A stretch of 64,000 bases of DNA, from NCBI RefSeq assembly GCF_000276665.1, contig NW_004955402.1:337964-401963 (forward strand). Direction: 5' to 3'. The notes below the pieces were generated by a model. It was not told the DNA's origin and searched no databases. It saw nothing but the letters and a program-made list of their open reading frames with translations. Position numbers and translations under genes: made by a program. Below, in pieces: positions 1 through 13,596 of the stretch (the stretch's first letter is position 1; each line of letters opens with the position of its first letter). The DNA is from Chinchilla lanigera. Taxonomy: Eukaryota; Chordata; Mammalia; Rodentia; Chinchillidae.

Positions 1-1109
1 GAGACCTCACATTTCTGTAAGAGAAAAGCCAAAAACAATTCACTGTTTTTGTAATGCTCTCTTTTCACAGCTAGAGACTTAATTTCTTATACATCTAAGT
101 AAACTGAAGTAGTTTTGGAATGATAACAGTGTTTGATTAGTTAGGCTTACTCCCCCCCACACACACACACAAATATACATTATATCCACAACTATCTTTT
201 ACTTTCACCATCATCAGAATTCTTAAACATCCTAATCTATCAAATCACATTAATACTCAACAGATAAAACCACATGTCCCCAGAGAGCAACAGCTGAATA
301 GTTCAAATATCAGTTAAGACTTAATATTCTAAGACAAAAGATAACTCTGCAATTCTAAAACTTTATAATGAATCCTAGATCTGGAATACAGATCTGGATA
401 CTAGATAGATTCTGATACAGATCAGAATCCTAGATCTGGATACAATTAGTAGTTCATGCACATAAATTTTGATAGTTAAAATACTTTACACAAATTCTGT
501 CTTTAGTGTCAGTTAAGATCTGAAAGTAACTGCAGCAGAAGTTCCGTATTTAACTTTCTGTCAAAAATCTTAGCATAAAAACAGTGAAAAATACTTATAA
601 AATATTTCTACAAGATACAACTAAACAAGGGAAAAATCACCACAAACCATTATTTTCAAATAAAACGTCATCACATTCACAAGATATTCTCAGTTACTAC
701 TAAGCTTTAAGCACCAAGATGAAAGAAAATGAAGGACTAGGCATGTGCTGAGGACAGAAAGGAAGAGAGAGGGAGGATGGCACGGACACACTGATGGCAT
801 CAGGACCAGAAAGAGGCTCAGGCAGCAAAGTACTCGCTGAGTTATAGAACAGTTGAAGGGCAAGACAATATCACATGATGAAGAAAATTCTGCCAAATGT
901 CATCTTGCAACTACTTATTTTCCTAATTACAAAAATAACATGTAAAATGGACTCAAAAACCCTCAATTTAAAAACACAGAAATAAATGATACATCATGAA
1001 AAATCTAATGATAAATTATCTGCTTCAACTGAGAACAATAAGGAAAGCAGAGAAAAGCAAAAAAGAAATTAGCTCTAGATGCACCGAGAACCTTAAGAAA
1101 AGAGGTTCA

Positions 1110-1207
1110 GGGCCAGGGCTATAGCTCAGTGGCACAGCACCTGCCTGTTAAGTGCAAGGTCCTGAGTTTGATTCCTGGTACCTATAAATAAATAAATAAA
1201 TAAATAA
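1110..1207 (+). repeat. ID SINE
   Basis: tRNA-derived unit with A box (ATAGCTCAGTGGCAC) and B box (GAGTTTGATTCC), ending in a TAAA-repeat tail. AGAGGTTCAG precedes it and recurs after it. Confidence 0.85.
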
Positions 1208-1226
1208 AAGAAAGAATAGAGGTTCA

Positions 1227-1310
1227 GGGGCCAGGGATACAGCTCAGTCACACAGGACTGCCTGGCAAGCACGAGGTCATGAGTTCAATTCCTGGTACAA
1301 AAAAAAGAAA
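1227..1310 (+). repeat. ID SINE, second insertion at the same target
   Basis: Another ID unit with A-rich tail, 20 bases after the first. The target AGAGGTTC is seen again on its 3' side at 1313. Confidence 0.82.
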
Positions 1311-1747
1311 TTAAGAGGTTCCAAATTCCATGATACTCATATTAACCGTAAGAAAAAAAAAAAAAGCAGCCACTCATTTACCCTAGGTTACAACTGGCAG
1401 AGTCTGACAAATCATATTTTAACACAAATGTCAAAAACAAAAATGAGAAAGAAAATACAAAATGTGCTTCAATTTAGTTCTTATTCCTAATACTTCCCAG
1501 AATACATCATTTTTTTTGAAAACCACTACACTGTCATCAATACTAGTACGATACTCAAAATTGGCACTTTATTCTTTCTAGCATATATAATTAAGTACAT
1601 TTAATTAATGTACTAGATGTACAAAGCAATAATTATATTCTAAGTCATATTTTCTCCACTCACATCAACTTCAAAGGTGAGTTTCTATAGATGTTCACTC
1701 CAAAAAGCTGAGTCTTCATCAATCTGCAAAGTAAATGCTATTTCTCC

Positions 1748-1795
1748 CAAGAAACCACATGAGAACAAGCTCAAGAAACCACATGAGAACAAGCT
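1748..1795. repeat. 24-bp perfect tandem duplication
   Basis: The unit CAAGAAACCACATGAGAACA plus AGCT occurs twice head to tail without mismatch, in an intron. Confidence 0.9.
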
Positions 1796-2155
1796 AAATC
1801 ACTAAAAGCCCAGAGATAAAAATCACGACACTGCCCATTTTGACTACATCAAACCTGAATGCTGAATTCAACAAAATGCCACTGTGCCAAAACTAGCAGA
1901 GTAAAATTAGTTAACAGCACTAGATAACCTTAATTCTAACTCTAAAAAAGCACACCAACTTTGAAAGCCCCACTATTATCAATTACACACTCACTACCAT
2001 CCTATGTAGTCAACCAAAGTAGGTAGTAAAAGGCCTAATTCTGGCTCATTTTATGAAGTCAAGGCTGAATCACTGAATGAGTACGAATTAATAGATACAA
2101 CAGCTTGACACATGGTTAATATTGAGGAGGAAAAATAAATGCATAAGTGAAAGCT

Positions 2156-4372
<2,217 letters not shown>

Positions 4373-5582
4373 CTGGAACAACAAAAATTTTTATATTACT
4401 TATAAACACTAATCCAAAGACTTTAAAGCAAATTTAACTAGAAATTAAGTACGAGTTTTAAAAACTTTCACTGTAAAGAATACGTTACTGTAAATTTCTG
4501 AATATTTAGTAGTGCTAATTATAACTCCCACCACTTCTATAATCTTATTCACAAAAGGCTCTAAGAGGGATTAAAACTGATAAATGAAGTGGAAATATGC
4601 AAATACAGGTTGAGCATCCCTAATCCCAAATAGGTGCACATATTCCATTAGTAAGCAATGGTGCTTACTCAAGAATTAAACAAAAACATTACTCTTTTAT
4701 CCAATTTATGTGCACTAATTTTTTATACAGATACAAAATTATTTGTAAGGACTAAGTGAATCAAGAAGGGAAAAAGAAAATCTACAGCAAGGACTTCTGA
4801 AATCTTTACTTCATAATGGATATTCTGATTAGGTTGAAAGTGAGGGCAGTGGAAATGGCTTTAGACAAGTTCCAAGACTCAGCCTTTCAATGACCACTAA
4901 TCCTTTCTCTAATATGTTCTTGGGTCTATATATAAAAAGTGAAAGGGAGAGAGAAATAACTGAACTACCTATTGGAGAGGAATTATTATTAGGGCCTACC
5001 TACTAATTCATTCAGTAAAGTGTCCGACCTCTTACTACAGAAGAGCTCAATGTGAATTGTCTAATGTTAGGCTGTATTATTCAAGTGGAGAAGGAAAAGC
5101 AAAACATCCACAAAAAATCTGTGAACTTCAGTAAATTCAGATGAAATTCGAAACTATGAAGTTCAGAGGCTATGAAGTTTTTTTAAGGCTTTTTTGCATG
5201 AAGCCAAGTTGCCTAAGAGCTAAAAATAATCCACCAAAACCAAGGACATTTAAAGAGATGTTAGCCTTCACTAACCATCGTTGGAGGTAACAAAATAACA
5301 AGAGGTGCCAAACAGGAAGAAATGAATCAGGGAAAAAAAAAAAAAAACTAGGAAAGTAATTTGCAGAATAATCTCTTTTAACTATTAGGAAAACTGGCCA
5401 CTGAATTATCAAATACCTATTTCTCTTTCTCTGTCATTTAGTTCCTAAAAGGAAAAACATTTATTTTACATTCAAATAAAACAATGTAACATATTATCTT
5501 CAGCTGTAATTATCTTTGGGATTTAAGTGAGTTTTACTTATAGAGGCTACTATTCCAGCATAGGTAATATTACAAAAACACA

Positions 5583-5635
5583 AGAACGAATCACACAGTA
5601 GTCAGAACGAATCACAGAACGAATCACACAGTAGT
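5583..5635. repeat. 20-bp direct repeat, period 33
   Basis: AGAACGAATCACACAGTAGT at 5583 and again at 5616, with a partial third copy between them, next to the edge of the CpG island. Confidence 0.85.
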
Positions 5636-5674
5636 GCAGACGACTGCAGCGATGGACAAGAACGTTAAAACTGA

Positions 5675-5755
5675 ACTGGAACAGCTCACTGAGAGAGCGC
5701 TTGCCTGCCATGAGCAAGGACCAGCCTTGGACATCCAGCACCGCAAAAAAGAAAA
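5675..5755 (+). repeat. ID-like SINE at the CpG island edge
   Basis: GCGCTTGCCTGCCATGAGCA and CCAGCACCGCAAAAAAG resemble the body and tail of an ID unit; its A box is diverged. Confidence 0.5.
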
Positions 5756-6102
5756 CAAATAGTCGAACGGAAGAACAGTCTCCCGAAAACCCTGCAGGAG
5801 AGAGCTGAACACCGCGCCGGCTGCCGTCCAGACGGACCCACGGCCCCCGACCGCACGGACGCCGGGAGCGGCTTTCCAGGCCCGCCTCGGAAGCCGGCCG
5901 GTCGCCGCGTCCCAGGCTGCCTCGCCCGGCCACCCTCAAGCCCACGTCTCGCGCGCGGGCCGACTCCTGGGCCCGGCTCGGGCTTCGAGGCACTGCTCAC
6001 ACCTTCCTCTGACCCACACCCAGCCACCCTGGAGCAGCGCCCAACCCACTCGGTGGGCGCGCGACGCGACGCGACGCTCCAGAGTTCAACCGCGCAACTC
6101 AC

Positions 6103-6160
6103 CGACCAGGCCGCCACGACTGTTTGGGAAACGCCGGCCCGCGACCCTCGCGTCTCGTGG
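6103..6160 (-). other. RNMT: RNMT exon 1 (non-coding), 5' limit approximate
   Basis: On the minus strand a consensus donor (GTGAGT, 6102 to 6097) follows GGCGGCCTGGTCG inside the CpG island. It is the natural partner for the exon 2 acceptor at 4373. The transcription start is placed only by position near the ETS site and has not been mapped. Confidence 0.5.
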
Positions 6161-6209
6161 CGTCACTTCCGGGACGCGCTCACGTGCCGCTACACCGGCG
6201 TGGACGTCA

Positions 6210-6306
6210 CATCCCGCGCGCCGGGACTACGAGTCCCGTGGTGCCTCGCGCGGGCAGCAGGGCGCGGGAGCACGTTGCTGGTGGGCGCGGCTGGCGGGCA
6301 GCTGCG
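6210..6306 (+). other. FAM210A: FAM210A exon 1 (non-coding), 5' limit approximate
   Basis: A consensus donor (GTGAGA at 6307) follows GGGCAGCTGCG in the CpG island. It is the best partner for the acceptor at 21450 that precedes the first coding exon. The start is estimated from the promoter sites; the long open frames across this stretch are GC-rich chance ORFs. Confidence 0.5.
6226..6245 (+). promoter_or_regulatory. ZNF143/STAF-like site
   Basis: ACTACGAGTCCCGTGGTGCC resembles the ACTACAATTCCC core motif bound by ZNF143, common in CpG-island and bidirectional promoters. Part of it lies in a 6-bp inverted repeat with a 3-base centre (6223-6237). Binding is inferred from the match only. Confidence 0.55.
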
Positions 6307-7551
6307 GTGAGAGAGCGTGGCTGGGCCGCGGGTGGGTGGCGGGTAGCCCTGTGGGAAGGGTGCCCTTCGCGGTGCGTGGCAGCCGGACTTTGGAGGGGTA
6401 GCGGGACCGCGACCTGCGTGGGGGCCGAAGGCCCGAGGGCACCTTCAGCGGAGGTGGGCGCTGTCAGAGCGGAGGTCATTAGGCGGGCGGACTGGGCCCC
6501 GGCCGGGACAGCTGTCGGCCCCGAACCTCGCCCTCGGGAGCCAGCCGAGGGGGTGCGCTGTGCTGGGAGGTCGTGCCACGCCTGCCTCCCGGGAGGCTGT
6601 GCTCTCTGTCCGGTTCGGAGGGAAGGGCAGCCTGCACCTGTTCGCGGCAAACACCCCGCGTGGTCTGTGTGGCTGAACTTCGGCACGCAGTGGCTGGAAG
6701 GAGGAGGCCACGCTCTCTTTGTCCATCACCCCCGATTTCCGCCGGGGAGTCAGAGGCGTTGCTGTACCGAAACTAAAGCTGCACGGTGCTGGGCTGCCCC
6801 GCGCCCTCTCGGTCGAGCTGGACCTGTGGATTGAGAGTGTTTACGATGCGTATGCGATAGCATTGTTGGGCCTCAGCACCTCGCCACCTTCGGTGTAAAA
6901 CCGTGACAGGTTTACAGTCCATTTTGAAATTAATTCTTTACCAAAACTGATCCTTTAAAAATGTATTTTACCGCGTTGCATTTTTGTTTGTAGGCGTAGT
7001 TATTTGAGGAAGGTGACATTTGCAGCATGTATCTCACAGTCTGGTCACTTCTAAATTGTGAACTCCTCTGAGGTTATTGACCCCTTATAATGACTTTGAA
7101 CACGTAAAGAGACTACCCTTAACAAATAAGGATGAACCATCAATTTCCGATAACTATTTGTATTTTTTATGATATGTGACTAGCTAAGCTAAGAATTCAG
7201 TTCATGATTGACAACTGCAAAGGCGTGTGTAGGTCCTAGACTGGAGGTAACAATTACATGGTCAGGCACTAGAACTAGGCCGGTGGCGTTGTCCATATTT
7301 GCTTGTTCTGTTGCTGAAGGTTCTTGAAATAATTGCTGTTGCAATTTTAGAGGAAATGTATCTAATTTTGACCTTAAAACTTTTTCTCAGATTAGAAACC
7401 TCTTTAACTGTGTGTTTATACAAACTTCATGATGAGTTAATGTTGTACATGGGATGTATAGAAGTCACATTTTGTAGCTTTTGTAGAATTTAACTAGGAG
7501 TCATGTAAAAATCTCTGATTTTCTAGAAATTGAATTAAAATAATAACAGTG

Positions 7552-7625
7552 GGCCGGGGAGATAGCTCAGTGCTTGCCTGGCAAGCACAAGGTCCTGAGT
7601 TTGATTCCTGGTACCTAAATAAATA
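7552..7625 (+). repeat. ID SINE
   Basis: Clear ID unit (GATAGCTCAG, GAGTTTGATTCCTGGTACC) with AAAT-rich tail; a few bases are missing from the A-box side. Confidence 0.85.
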
Positions 7626-7924
7626 AATAAAAATAAAATAATAACAATAACTAACACTGTAGTACCTTGAATGTGCCAAGCTAGGTGCTTTGCACGTTTG
7701 TATTCATTTAGTTATCACGTAATCCAGTAGGGTTTGTTTGTTTTACAGATGAAGAATAGGTATCTTGGCCAAGGACATGCATTGCTGAGTGGTAGGACAG
7801 GGATTTGGACTCAAGCTGCAGAGACCAGAATCTGCTAATAATGAAACAATTCCCATTAGAAGACTGTTTTCAGAGCTAGAAGTTGCCTGTGACATAGATA
7901 CTCAAAGATATATTGTGGTACTAC

Positions 7925-8095
7925 ACTTTCTTTGTTTTGTTTTGTTCTCGTTTTTTTGAGAGAATCTTGATATGTAATCCAGGCTGGCCTGGAACTTGTT
8001 ATGTACTACAGTATGTATCTCAGGCAGGCTTTAATCCTCAGTTCTCTTGCTCAGGCTCCCTTGTCCTAACATTACAGGTGTGCACACCATGCCTA
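7925..8095 (-). repeat. B1 SINE
   Basis: Reverse-complement B1: T-rich tail start, CAGGCTGGCCTGGAACTTG, then ATTACAGGTGTGCACACCAT. Confidence 0.75.
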
Positions 8096-8619
8096 GTTTG
8101 TTATTTCTTCATACTCATATTCAGAGGGAAAAATATAGATAAGGATAAGGATGTTATCTTACCAGAACATGAGGTCTGCCAAGGCAGGGTCATCATTTTG
8201 TTTAGTGATATAACTTAGGTGCTTTGAACACTCCCTGGCATGTAGTAGGCACTTATTGCATGAATGACTCTCTAGAAAAGGTTTAAAAATCAAGGATTTT
8301 GAAAACTGACAGATGAGATTTATTTCAAGATGTTGATAAGAAACAGCATTTCTCTCAGAGGTGCAATTTTAAAGTGTAACTTCAGTGGTAGAATTGAAGA
8401 TCATATTTTTGAAACATAAAAATTGTTTTAAAATGTAGATTCAATGTTGGAACTTCCTAAGAGTGATGAAGCTCTATGGAGGCAGGAAAGAGCTGTCTGT
8501 GTCATGTTTGTTCCTCAGAGAGGCTTGGAGGAAGGATTTTTCCTACTGTTTCTGATATTTTCCATACTAAAGTTGTCTCTTTAGATGAAATATTCTTGTT
8601 AAATTTTTTTCTGAACTGG

Positions 8620-8696
8620 GAATAATATAGCTCAGTAGGACAGTGGTAGCATGTCCAAGCCCCTAGGTTTGATTCCCCAGCCTTGAAAAAAAAATT
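8620..8696 (+). repeat. ID-like SINE
   Basis: ATATAGCTCAGTAGGACAG and TTTGATTCCCCAGCC followed by an A tract. Confidence 0.7.
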
Positions 8697-8929
8697 CTTT
8701 AAAAAGTACTTCCTACAGTTGAAAGTAATATTTAATTGAGAAATTTGTAAGTTTGCAGTGTGTCATAATTAATTTTATATGTCAAGTTGGCCATGCTATA
8801 GTACATAATAATTTAACCAAATATGAATTAAACCAAAAATTAATTAACTAAATATTAATTGAGGTGTTGCTGTGATGGTATTTTGAAGATGTGCCTAACA
8901 TCTACACTCAGTTGACTTTTTCTTTGGTT

Positions 8930-9066
8930 TATTGAGACAGGGTCTCACTATGTAGTTCGAACTGTCTTTGAACTTAATATGTTCAAGGCTGGCCTTGAAC
9001 TCATGGAAATCCTGCCTTAGCCTCCCAAGTGCTGGGATTACAAGCATGTGCCGCTATGCCTTACAA
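8930..9066 (-). repeat. B1 SINE
   Basis: GAGACAGGGTCTCACTATGT, AAGGCTGGCCTTGAACTCAT and AAGTGCTGGGATTACAAGCA are the reverse complement of B1. Confidence 0.85.
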
Positions 9067-9666
9067 TACTCAGTTGACTTTAAGAAATTTACCCTCAAAA
9101 ACAACCTGTATATCTATCTAGATTTAGTTGTAGGTATTTGTATTTATATCTACATCTTCCTATCTGTATATTTACATCACTCTGTCTGTATATCTGGTTT
9201 GGTATTCCTGGACCAGCCTGACTGATACCACTTTTGCACTGAGAGTGGTTCTAGAGAATCATAAGAATGAATTTTCTGATTGGTCCCATGGTATCTGAAA
9301 TTAATTCTCTAATCCAAGTACATTTAAAGTCTCTATGACTATTTCTAGTAATAAAGAGGACATTGATAGTTCATGATGTGATATGGCAGTAGAGATACGC
9401 AAAATACTCCACTGAATACTCCAACTGAAATGCTTGTAGAAGGCAAAGGCCTACGTGATGATGTATTTGATAATTTAGAGGTTTTTATCAAAACTAGTGG
9501 GGAGAGTGAGATTGGCTTGTTGCTCCTCACTGTGCCTGGTAAAGAAGGAAAGAAAAGGATGAGCTCAGGACTTCAAATTCTCACTTCAAGAGCCACATAA
9601 ATGGTCTGAAAATTTCTATGTCTATCCTAAAAACTTCTCTCCTGTAGCTTCAGAACTGAGGTTGCT

Positions 9667-9697
<31 letters not shown>

Positions 9698-10140
9698 AGA
9701 ATCTCCCCCTATAAGTAGCTGAATTAATATAATGCAAGTTGCATTTCCATCTTTACAGGGTATCAGCTGTTAGAATGATATTGATTGGGGAAAATGGGGT
9801 CCCCAAATTTGAAATGGGGACATTTAGGAAGATCCTGATGAAGTTGGGGATGTTAAGCCCTAAATTCTGCTCAGTCTTTTTTGCAAGTAGTAGCAGCCCT
9901 TCACCTTCTGTGGGACAAAGTTAACCCTGCTTTTATGAGGAAGCTGGAATGGCCCACCTTTAGGTAGTTTCCTTGCAGGACACTGCTGGTTCTCCCAGAA
10001 CCTACCCACAACACCCCTCCTTGTTTCTAGTCTTATAAATGGAGTCAAGTCCCACAGATCCTGAAGAATAAGCTACAAAGTATGATCCATGAGGAGGTAT
10101 GCTACATTCCTAAAACACTGCATGATTTTTTTCAATTTAT

Positions 10141-10247
10141 TTTATTTTTGTTTTGTTTTGTTTTGTTTTTCCGGTACTGGGAATCGAACTCATGACCTTG
10201 TGCTTGCCAGGCAGGCACTGTGCTGCTGAGCTAAATCCCCAGCCCCT
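10141..10247 (-). repeat. ID SINE
   Basis: TTTTG-repeat tail followed by CCGGTACTGGGAATCGAACT and GCTGAGCTAAATCCCCAGCC: an intact minus-strand ID. Confidence 0.88.
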
Positions 10248-12552
10248 TTTTTTCAATTTACGCACAGAGAAATCTTGAGCATGTATGTGGACATAGATAT
10301 AAGGGCATGGGATAATGATGGAAGGAACGTGAAGTTGGATCAGGCTGTTTACTGAATTTGGCCCAGAACTTCTGGATTCAGTGTTATAATATGGGGATGT
10401 GGGGAGGCAGTTAGAAGGGCCCCTAATTGGTTGGTTGTTGGCTGAAGCTTCAAGCATAATGTGACTTTATGGAAGCATGAAGTCCAGCTACCAGACCAGC
10501 CTTGGTGCACTATAGAGGAAGGGATGTAAAGGCTTAGGGAGAATGGACAGTTAGTGGATTTATCATGTAAGGTGTGACTGAGAAATGTTCGTGAGCATCC
10601 ATGAGAAGCTCTGTTGTTTCCCCTCTCTGTTGGTCAGAAATTATACTGAGAATTGCTACCCTTGAACTGTGGATGTATACCTGCAATTGGGCAGTCTTGG
10701 GTGACAAGCTCCTAGGTGGGAGCACTTGATTACCAAAGAGTAGGAGTCAAAGCAGTAATCCGGTAGTCTGACTCACAGAAACCTGTGATACTGCCTAGTC
10801 AGTCATGCCTAGGAGAGAATAGATGGGCACCTCCTGGATTCTGATTTGAGCTGTACAAGCAGAAGGGTTCTAAGTCAAGTAAACAGAAGTCTAACTTGCA
10901 TTACACAAAGGAAGTTGTGATCCCTCAGTCATTTTCTAGTCGTAGCTAAAACTCCTTGAATGAAGAAGTAACCCCTCTTACCCCCACACTGCCAGAAATT
11001 CCTACTGTTCGTTTTTTCCCAGCCTTCTCCAGCCTGTAGAAATTAACAGACTTTTCAGGGATTACTAAGCCCTAGCACTGAATTTACACTAATTCTAGGG
11101 ACTCAAAATGTCACTGTGGCCTACCATTTGTAGTAAGTGCTTATGGAGATCAGATACTCTTTTAGCTCAGGTTCACCTCAAGTGGACCAGTGATTCCCCA
11201 TACTCTGTGGGTATTTCTGTGGAATATATCATTAGTAAAGGTATACTCACCAACCACCTGACCTATCACATGGTTTTCTGGCCTATGGAATGAAGTCTGT
11301 GTTGTGTCTGATTGGATTAGCAAGTGAGAAGTAACAGTTATTCCAGACTTTCAGGTAAAACATTTGCAAATCAGAAAGGGAAGAAATAATCCAACAGAAG
11401 CTGTGGGGTTTCCACCTCAGTGAAATTTCTGGGGGCTCAAGTGTGTAAGGCACATCCCCAGCTACAAGGGAAAAAGAGTACAGGGGCCTCTTTAGATCTC
11501 GTAGATGACAAACGCCTCACTTGGGTGTGCTATTCCTGCCCCTCTGTTAACCTCACAAGCTGCTAGTTCTTCGTGGGCCCAACACAACAGCTGGTCCAGG
11601 TTGCTGGGCAAGCTGCTTTGCCACAGGGTCCATGTGCTACAGCAGGTCCCACAGTGCTGAGGTGTCTGTGGCTGAAGACAGGTGCTCCGAGCCTCGGCAG
11701 GCTCTTGTGGGTAAGTCCCTCACAGGCCCTTTTTGCCGTCCTCTGTGGATAACTGACCCCCCTTGAGAAACAATGTGGCCAGAAGAACAACCAGTCATTT
11801 CAGTGGTCAGGAGCATGAGCAAGCTGCATGTGTTAGGATCCGGTTCATCAGGTTGTCTGTGTAGTTCAGGCATCAGACCTCCCTGTGTTTTAATCTCCTC
11901 CTGGAGTCATTGTGTGGAATAGATAATACATATGTAGTGCTTAGAGCAGAACCTGTCAATACTTAGCTTCTCTTGTCACAGCTAAAACTGTACTTTAATG
12001 TCATATGAAGTCAGTCCGTATCTTTGAATGTGACTGCAGAATGTTTTGTCTTGATATAGTTAGGAAAAAAAAAAGTGATTTTCATGAATTCATGTAAATC
12101 AGAGCAGCAGTTTGAAATGTTGACAAGTCTGAGGCATTTTATATGCTGTCAGGGCCTGAGTTTATTCCTCTGGGAATTAGCAGTGGTAGCGGTATTTCAG
12201 CATCTCCAGGTGAAAGGGTAGCTGGGCCTTACACATGTGCAGCAGTAGCCGAAAAAAAATTAAGGCAAGAGGAGAGTCCTCAGAAAGTAGGGAATACTGC
12301 CAGGAGAGATGGGAAGTAGCCTGTAGCTGCCCAAGATGAATCCTAAGAGAAAGTCTGTCTCTTGCTATTTAATTAGTACATGTTTGCAGTACATGCAGTT
12401 TACGATCATCTTGGGGAGTCGATACATGACCATAATACAGCTTGATTCTGTTTTAATCCCCTTGCTCCCTCCTTCCTCTAAGTCTTGGTATTGTTAATCT
12501 TATGTTTATGATATATAATATTTACATTCATTTAGGTTATTAGGTTCCTGAA

Positions 12553-12927
12553 TATCATAATTACTTTTCTCTTGTTGCTGAGACAAAATACCTGATGCCC
12601 AGAATTAAGGAAGGAAAGGTTTATTTTGCCTACAGATTGTGGGGGTTTCAGTCCATACTCACCTGGCTCCAAGGCAGAGTGGCACATGGCAGAGGGCAAC
12701 AGTTCATGGTGACAGAAATCAGCAAAAGCAGCAAGAGTGAAAAGGAGGAGCAGCAAGAGCAAGCCTCTTTCCCTCCACTATATTATATGCAAGCTACCCT
12801 CCCCAGAGTGGGTATAGCACTCAAACCCATAATCCCAACACTGGACCATGAATCAATCAAAAACTCAAGAAGCCCACCCCATGACTACATGAGGCTTTGG
12901 GGGGACATCTAAACACAAACCATAACA
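12553..12927 (-). mobile_element. Solo ERVL-MaLR LTR (family A), with 5-bp target duplication
   Basis: On the minus strand it begins TGTTATGGTTTG, carries AAATAAACC as poly(A) signal and ends near AGCAACAAGAGAAAAGTAAT. CTGAA flanks it at 12548-12552 and 12928-12932. The layout matches THE1/MST/MT-type MaLR LTRs; the name of the subfamily is not known to me. Confidence 0.85.
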
Positions 12928-12944
12928 CTGAACATGGCATATCT

Positions 12945-12971
12945 GTGTGTGTGTGTGTGTGTGTGTGTGTG
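12945..12971. repeat. (TG)n microsatellite
   Basis: About 13 TG units between the LTR and a B1 element. Confidence 0.9.
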
Positions 12972-13112
12972 ATTAGTGAGAAAGGGACTCACTATGCAGT
13001 TCAGGCTGGTCTTGAGCTCACTTTGTAGCCCAGGCTGGTTCCGAACTTGGATCCTCCTGCCTCAGGCTTCTGAGTGCTGGAATTACAGGCATGTGCCACC
13101 ATGCCCAGCTCT
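12972..13112 (-). repeat. B1 SINE
   Basis: TCAGGCTGGTCTTGAGCTCA, GCCCAGGCTGGTTCCGAACT and ATTACAGGCATGTGCCACCA; the doubled CAGGCTGG part shows the B1 internal duplication. Confidence 0.88.
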
Positions 13113-13596
13113 GGCATATCTTTATTCTAATTATTTCTTCTTCCCCTCCACTTTCCTCAGACCCACATTCTCCTGGACTCCTTCCCATTTGCAAGTAATC
13201 CATCCCCTTGTCTCCTTCTATCCATCCTTTATTGTACTCTTTGTATTTTGCCTCACCCAAATGAGAGATACTTTAAAGAGAGTATTTAAACTGGTGTGTT
13301 TGAGTTATTTCACTCAGCATTATACTTTCTATGTGCATCCGTTTTCTACAGATCTCTCAAATTTATAGCCAAGTAGTATTCCATTATATATAGGTACAGG
13401 CATGGTGGTGCACACCTATAATCCCAGCACTCAGGAGGCTGAGGCAGGAGGATCTTTGCGAGTTTGAGACCAGCCTAGGCTACAGAGTGAGTTCAAAGTG
13501 ATCCTCAACTGCATAGCAAAGACCCTATCTCAAAAAGACATTATATATAGGTACCACATTTTCTTTACCCAATCATGTGTTAATAGATACACACTG
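13113..13596 (-). mobile_element. L1 3' fragment, left part
   Basis: Minus-strand LINE-1: the plus strand shows the familiar reverse complement (AAGTAGTATTCCATTATAT, then ACCACATTTTCTTTACCCAA). It is interrupted by a B1 and, at 13597, by a Tigger element, and resumes at 15022. Confidence 0.75.
13398..13539 (+). repeat. B1 SINE with 15-bp target duplication
   Basis: Full B1 with ATTATATATAGGTAC immediately before (13383-13397) and after (13540-13554). The target lies inside the L1 fragment. Confidence 0.92.

Larger units (their letters stand above)
4373..6102 (-). other. RNMT intron 1
   Basis: AT-rich sequence passing into the CpG island. It holds an ID-like SINE (5675-5755), a duplicated segment (5583-5635) and a possible DNA-transposon end near 4606 (CAGGTTGAGCATCCCTAATC). 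No exon seen. Confidence 0.75.
5780..6850. promoter_or_regulatory. CpG island: bidirectional RNMT / FAM210A promoter
   Basis: CG dinucleotides are frequent here, in contrast to the AT-rich flanks, and no TATA box is apparent. Within about 80 bp lie an ETS/GABP-type site (CACTTCCGGG, 6164-6173), an E-box (CACGTG, 6181-6186), a CRE-like core (GACGTCAC, 6203-6210) and a ZNF143/STAF-like site (6226-6245). Splice donors face outward on both sides: minus strand at 6102 for RNMT and plus strand at 6307 for FAM210A. This is the usual form of a housekeeping divergent promoter. Confidence 0.85.

Noticed and set aside
4606..4640. Possible DNA transposon end (CAGGTTGAGCATCCCTAATC)
   Set aside because: It looks like a known mammalian element end, but no matching second end could be found nearby.
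5550..6117. Minus-strand ORFs of 143-147 codons before RNMT exon 1
   Set aside because: They cross the RNMT donor into intron 1, include repeat-derived segments and have no recognisable domain.
6053..6834. Long plus-strand ORFs (up to 236 codons) over the CpG island
   Set aside because: Composition follows the GC-rich DNA (Arg, Gly, Ala, Pro), no conserved motif is present, and the region is better explained as the shared promoter, first exon and start of FAM210A intron 1.
10250..11900. Possible ancient ERVL internal sequence
   Set aside because: General impression only. No primer site, LTR, or conserved pol motif could be pointed to.
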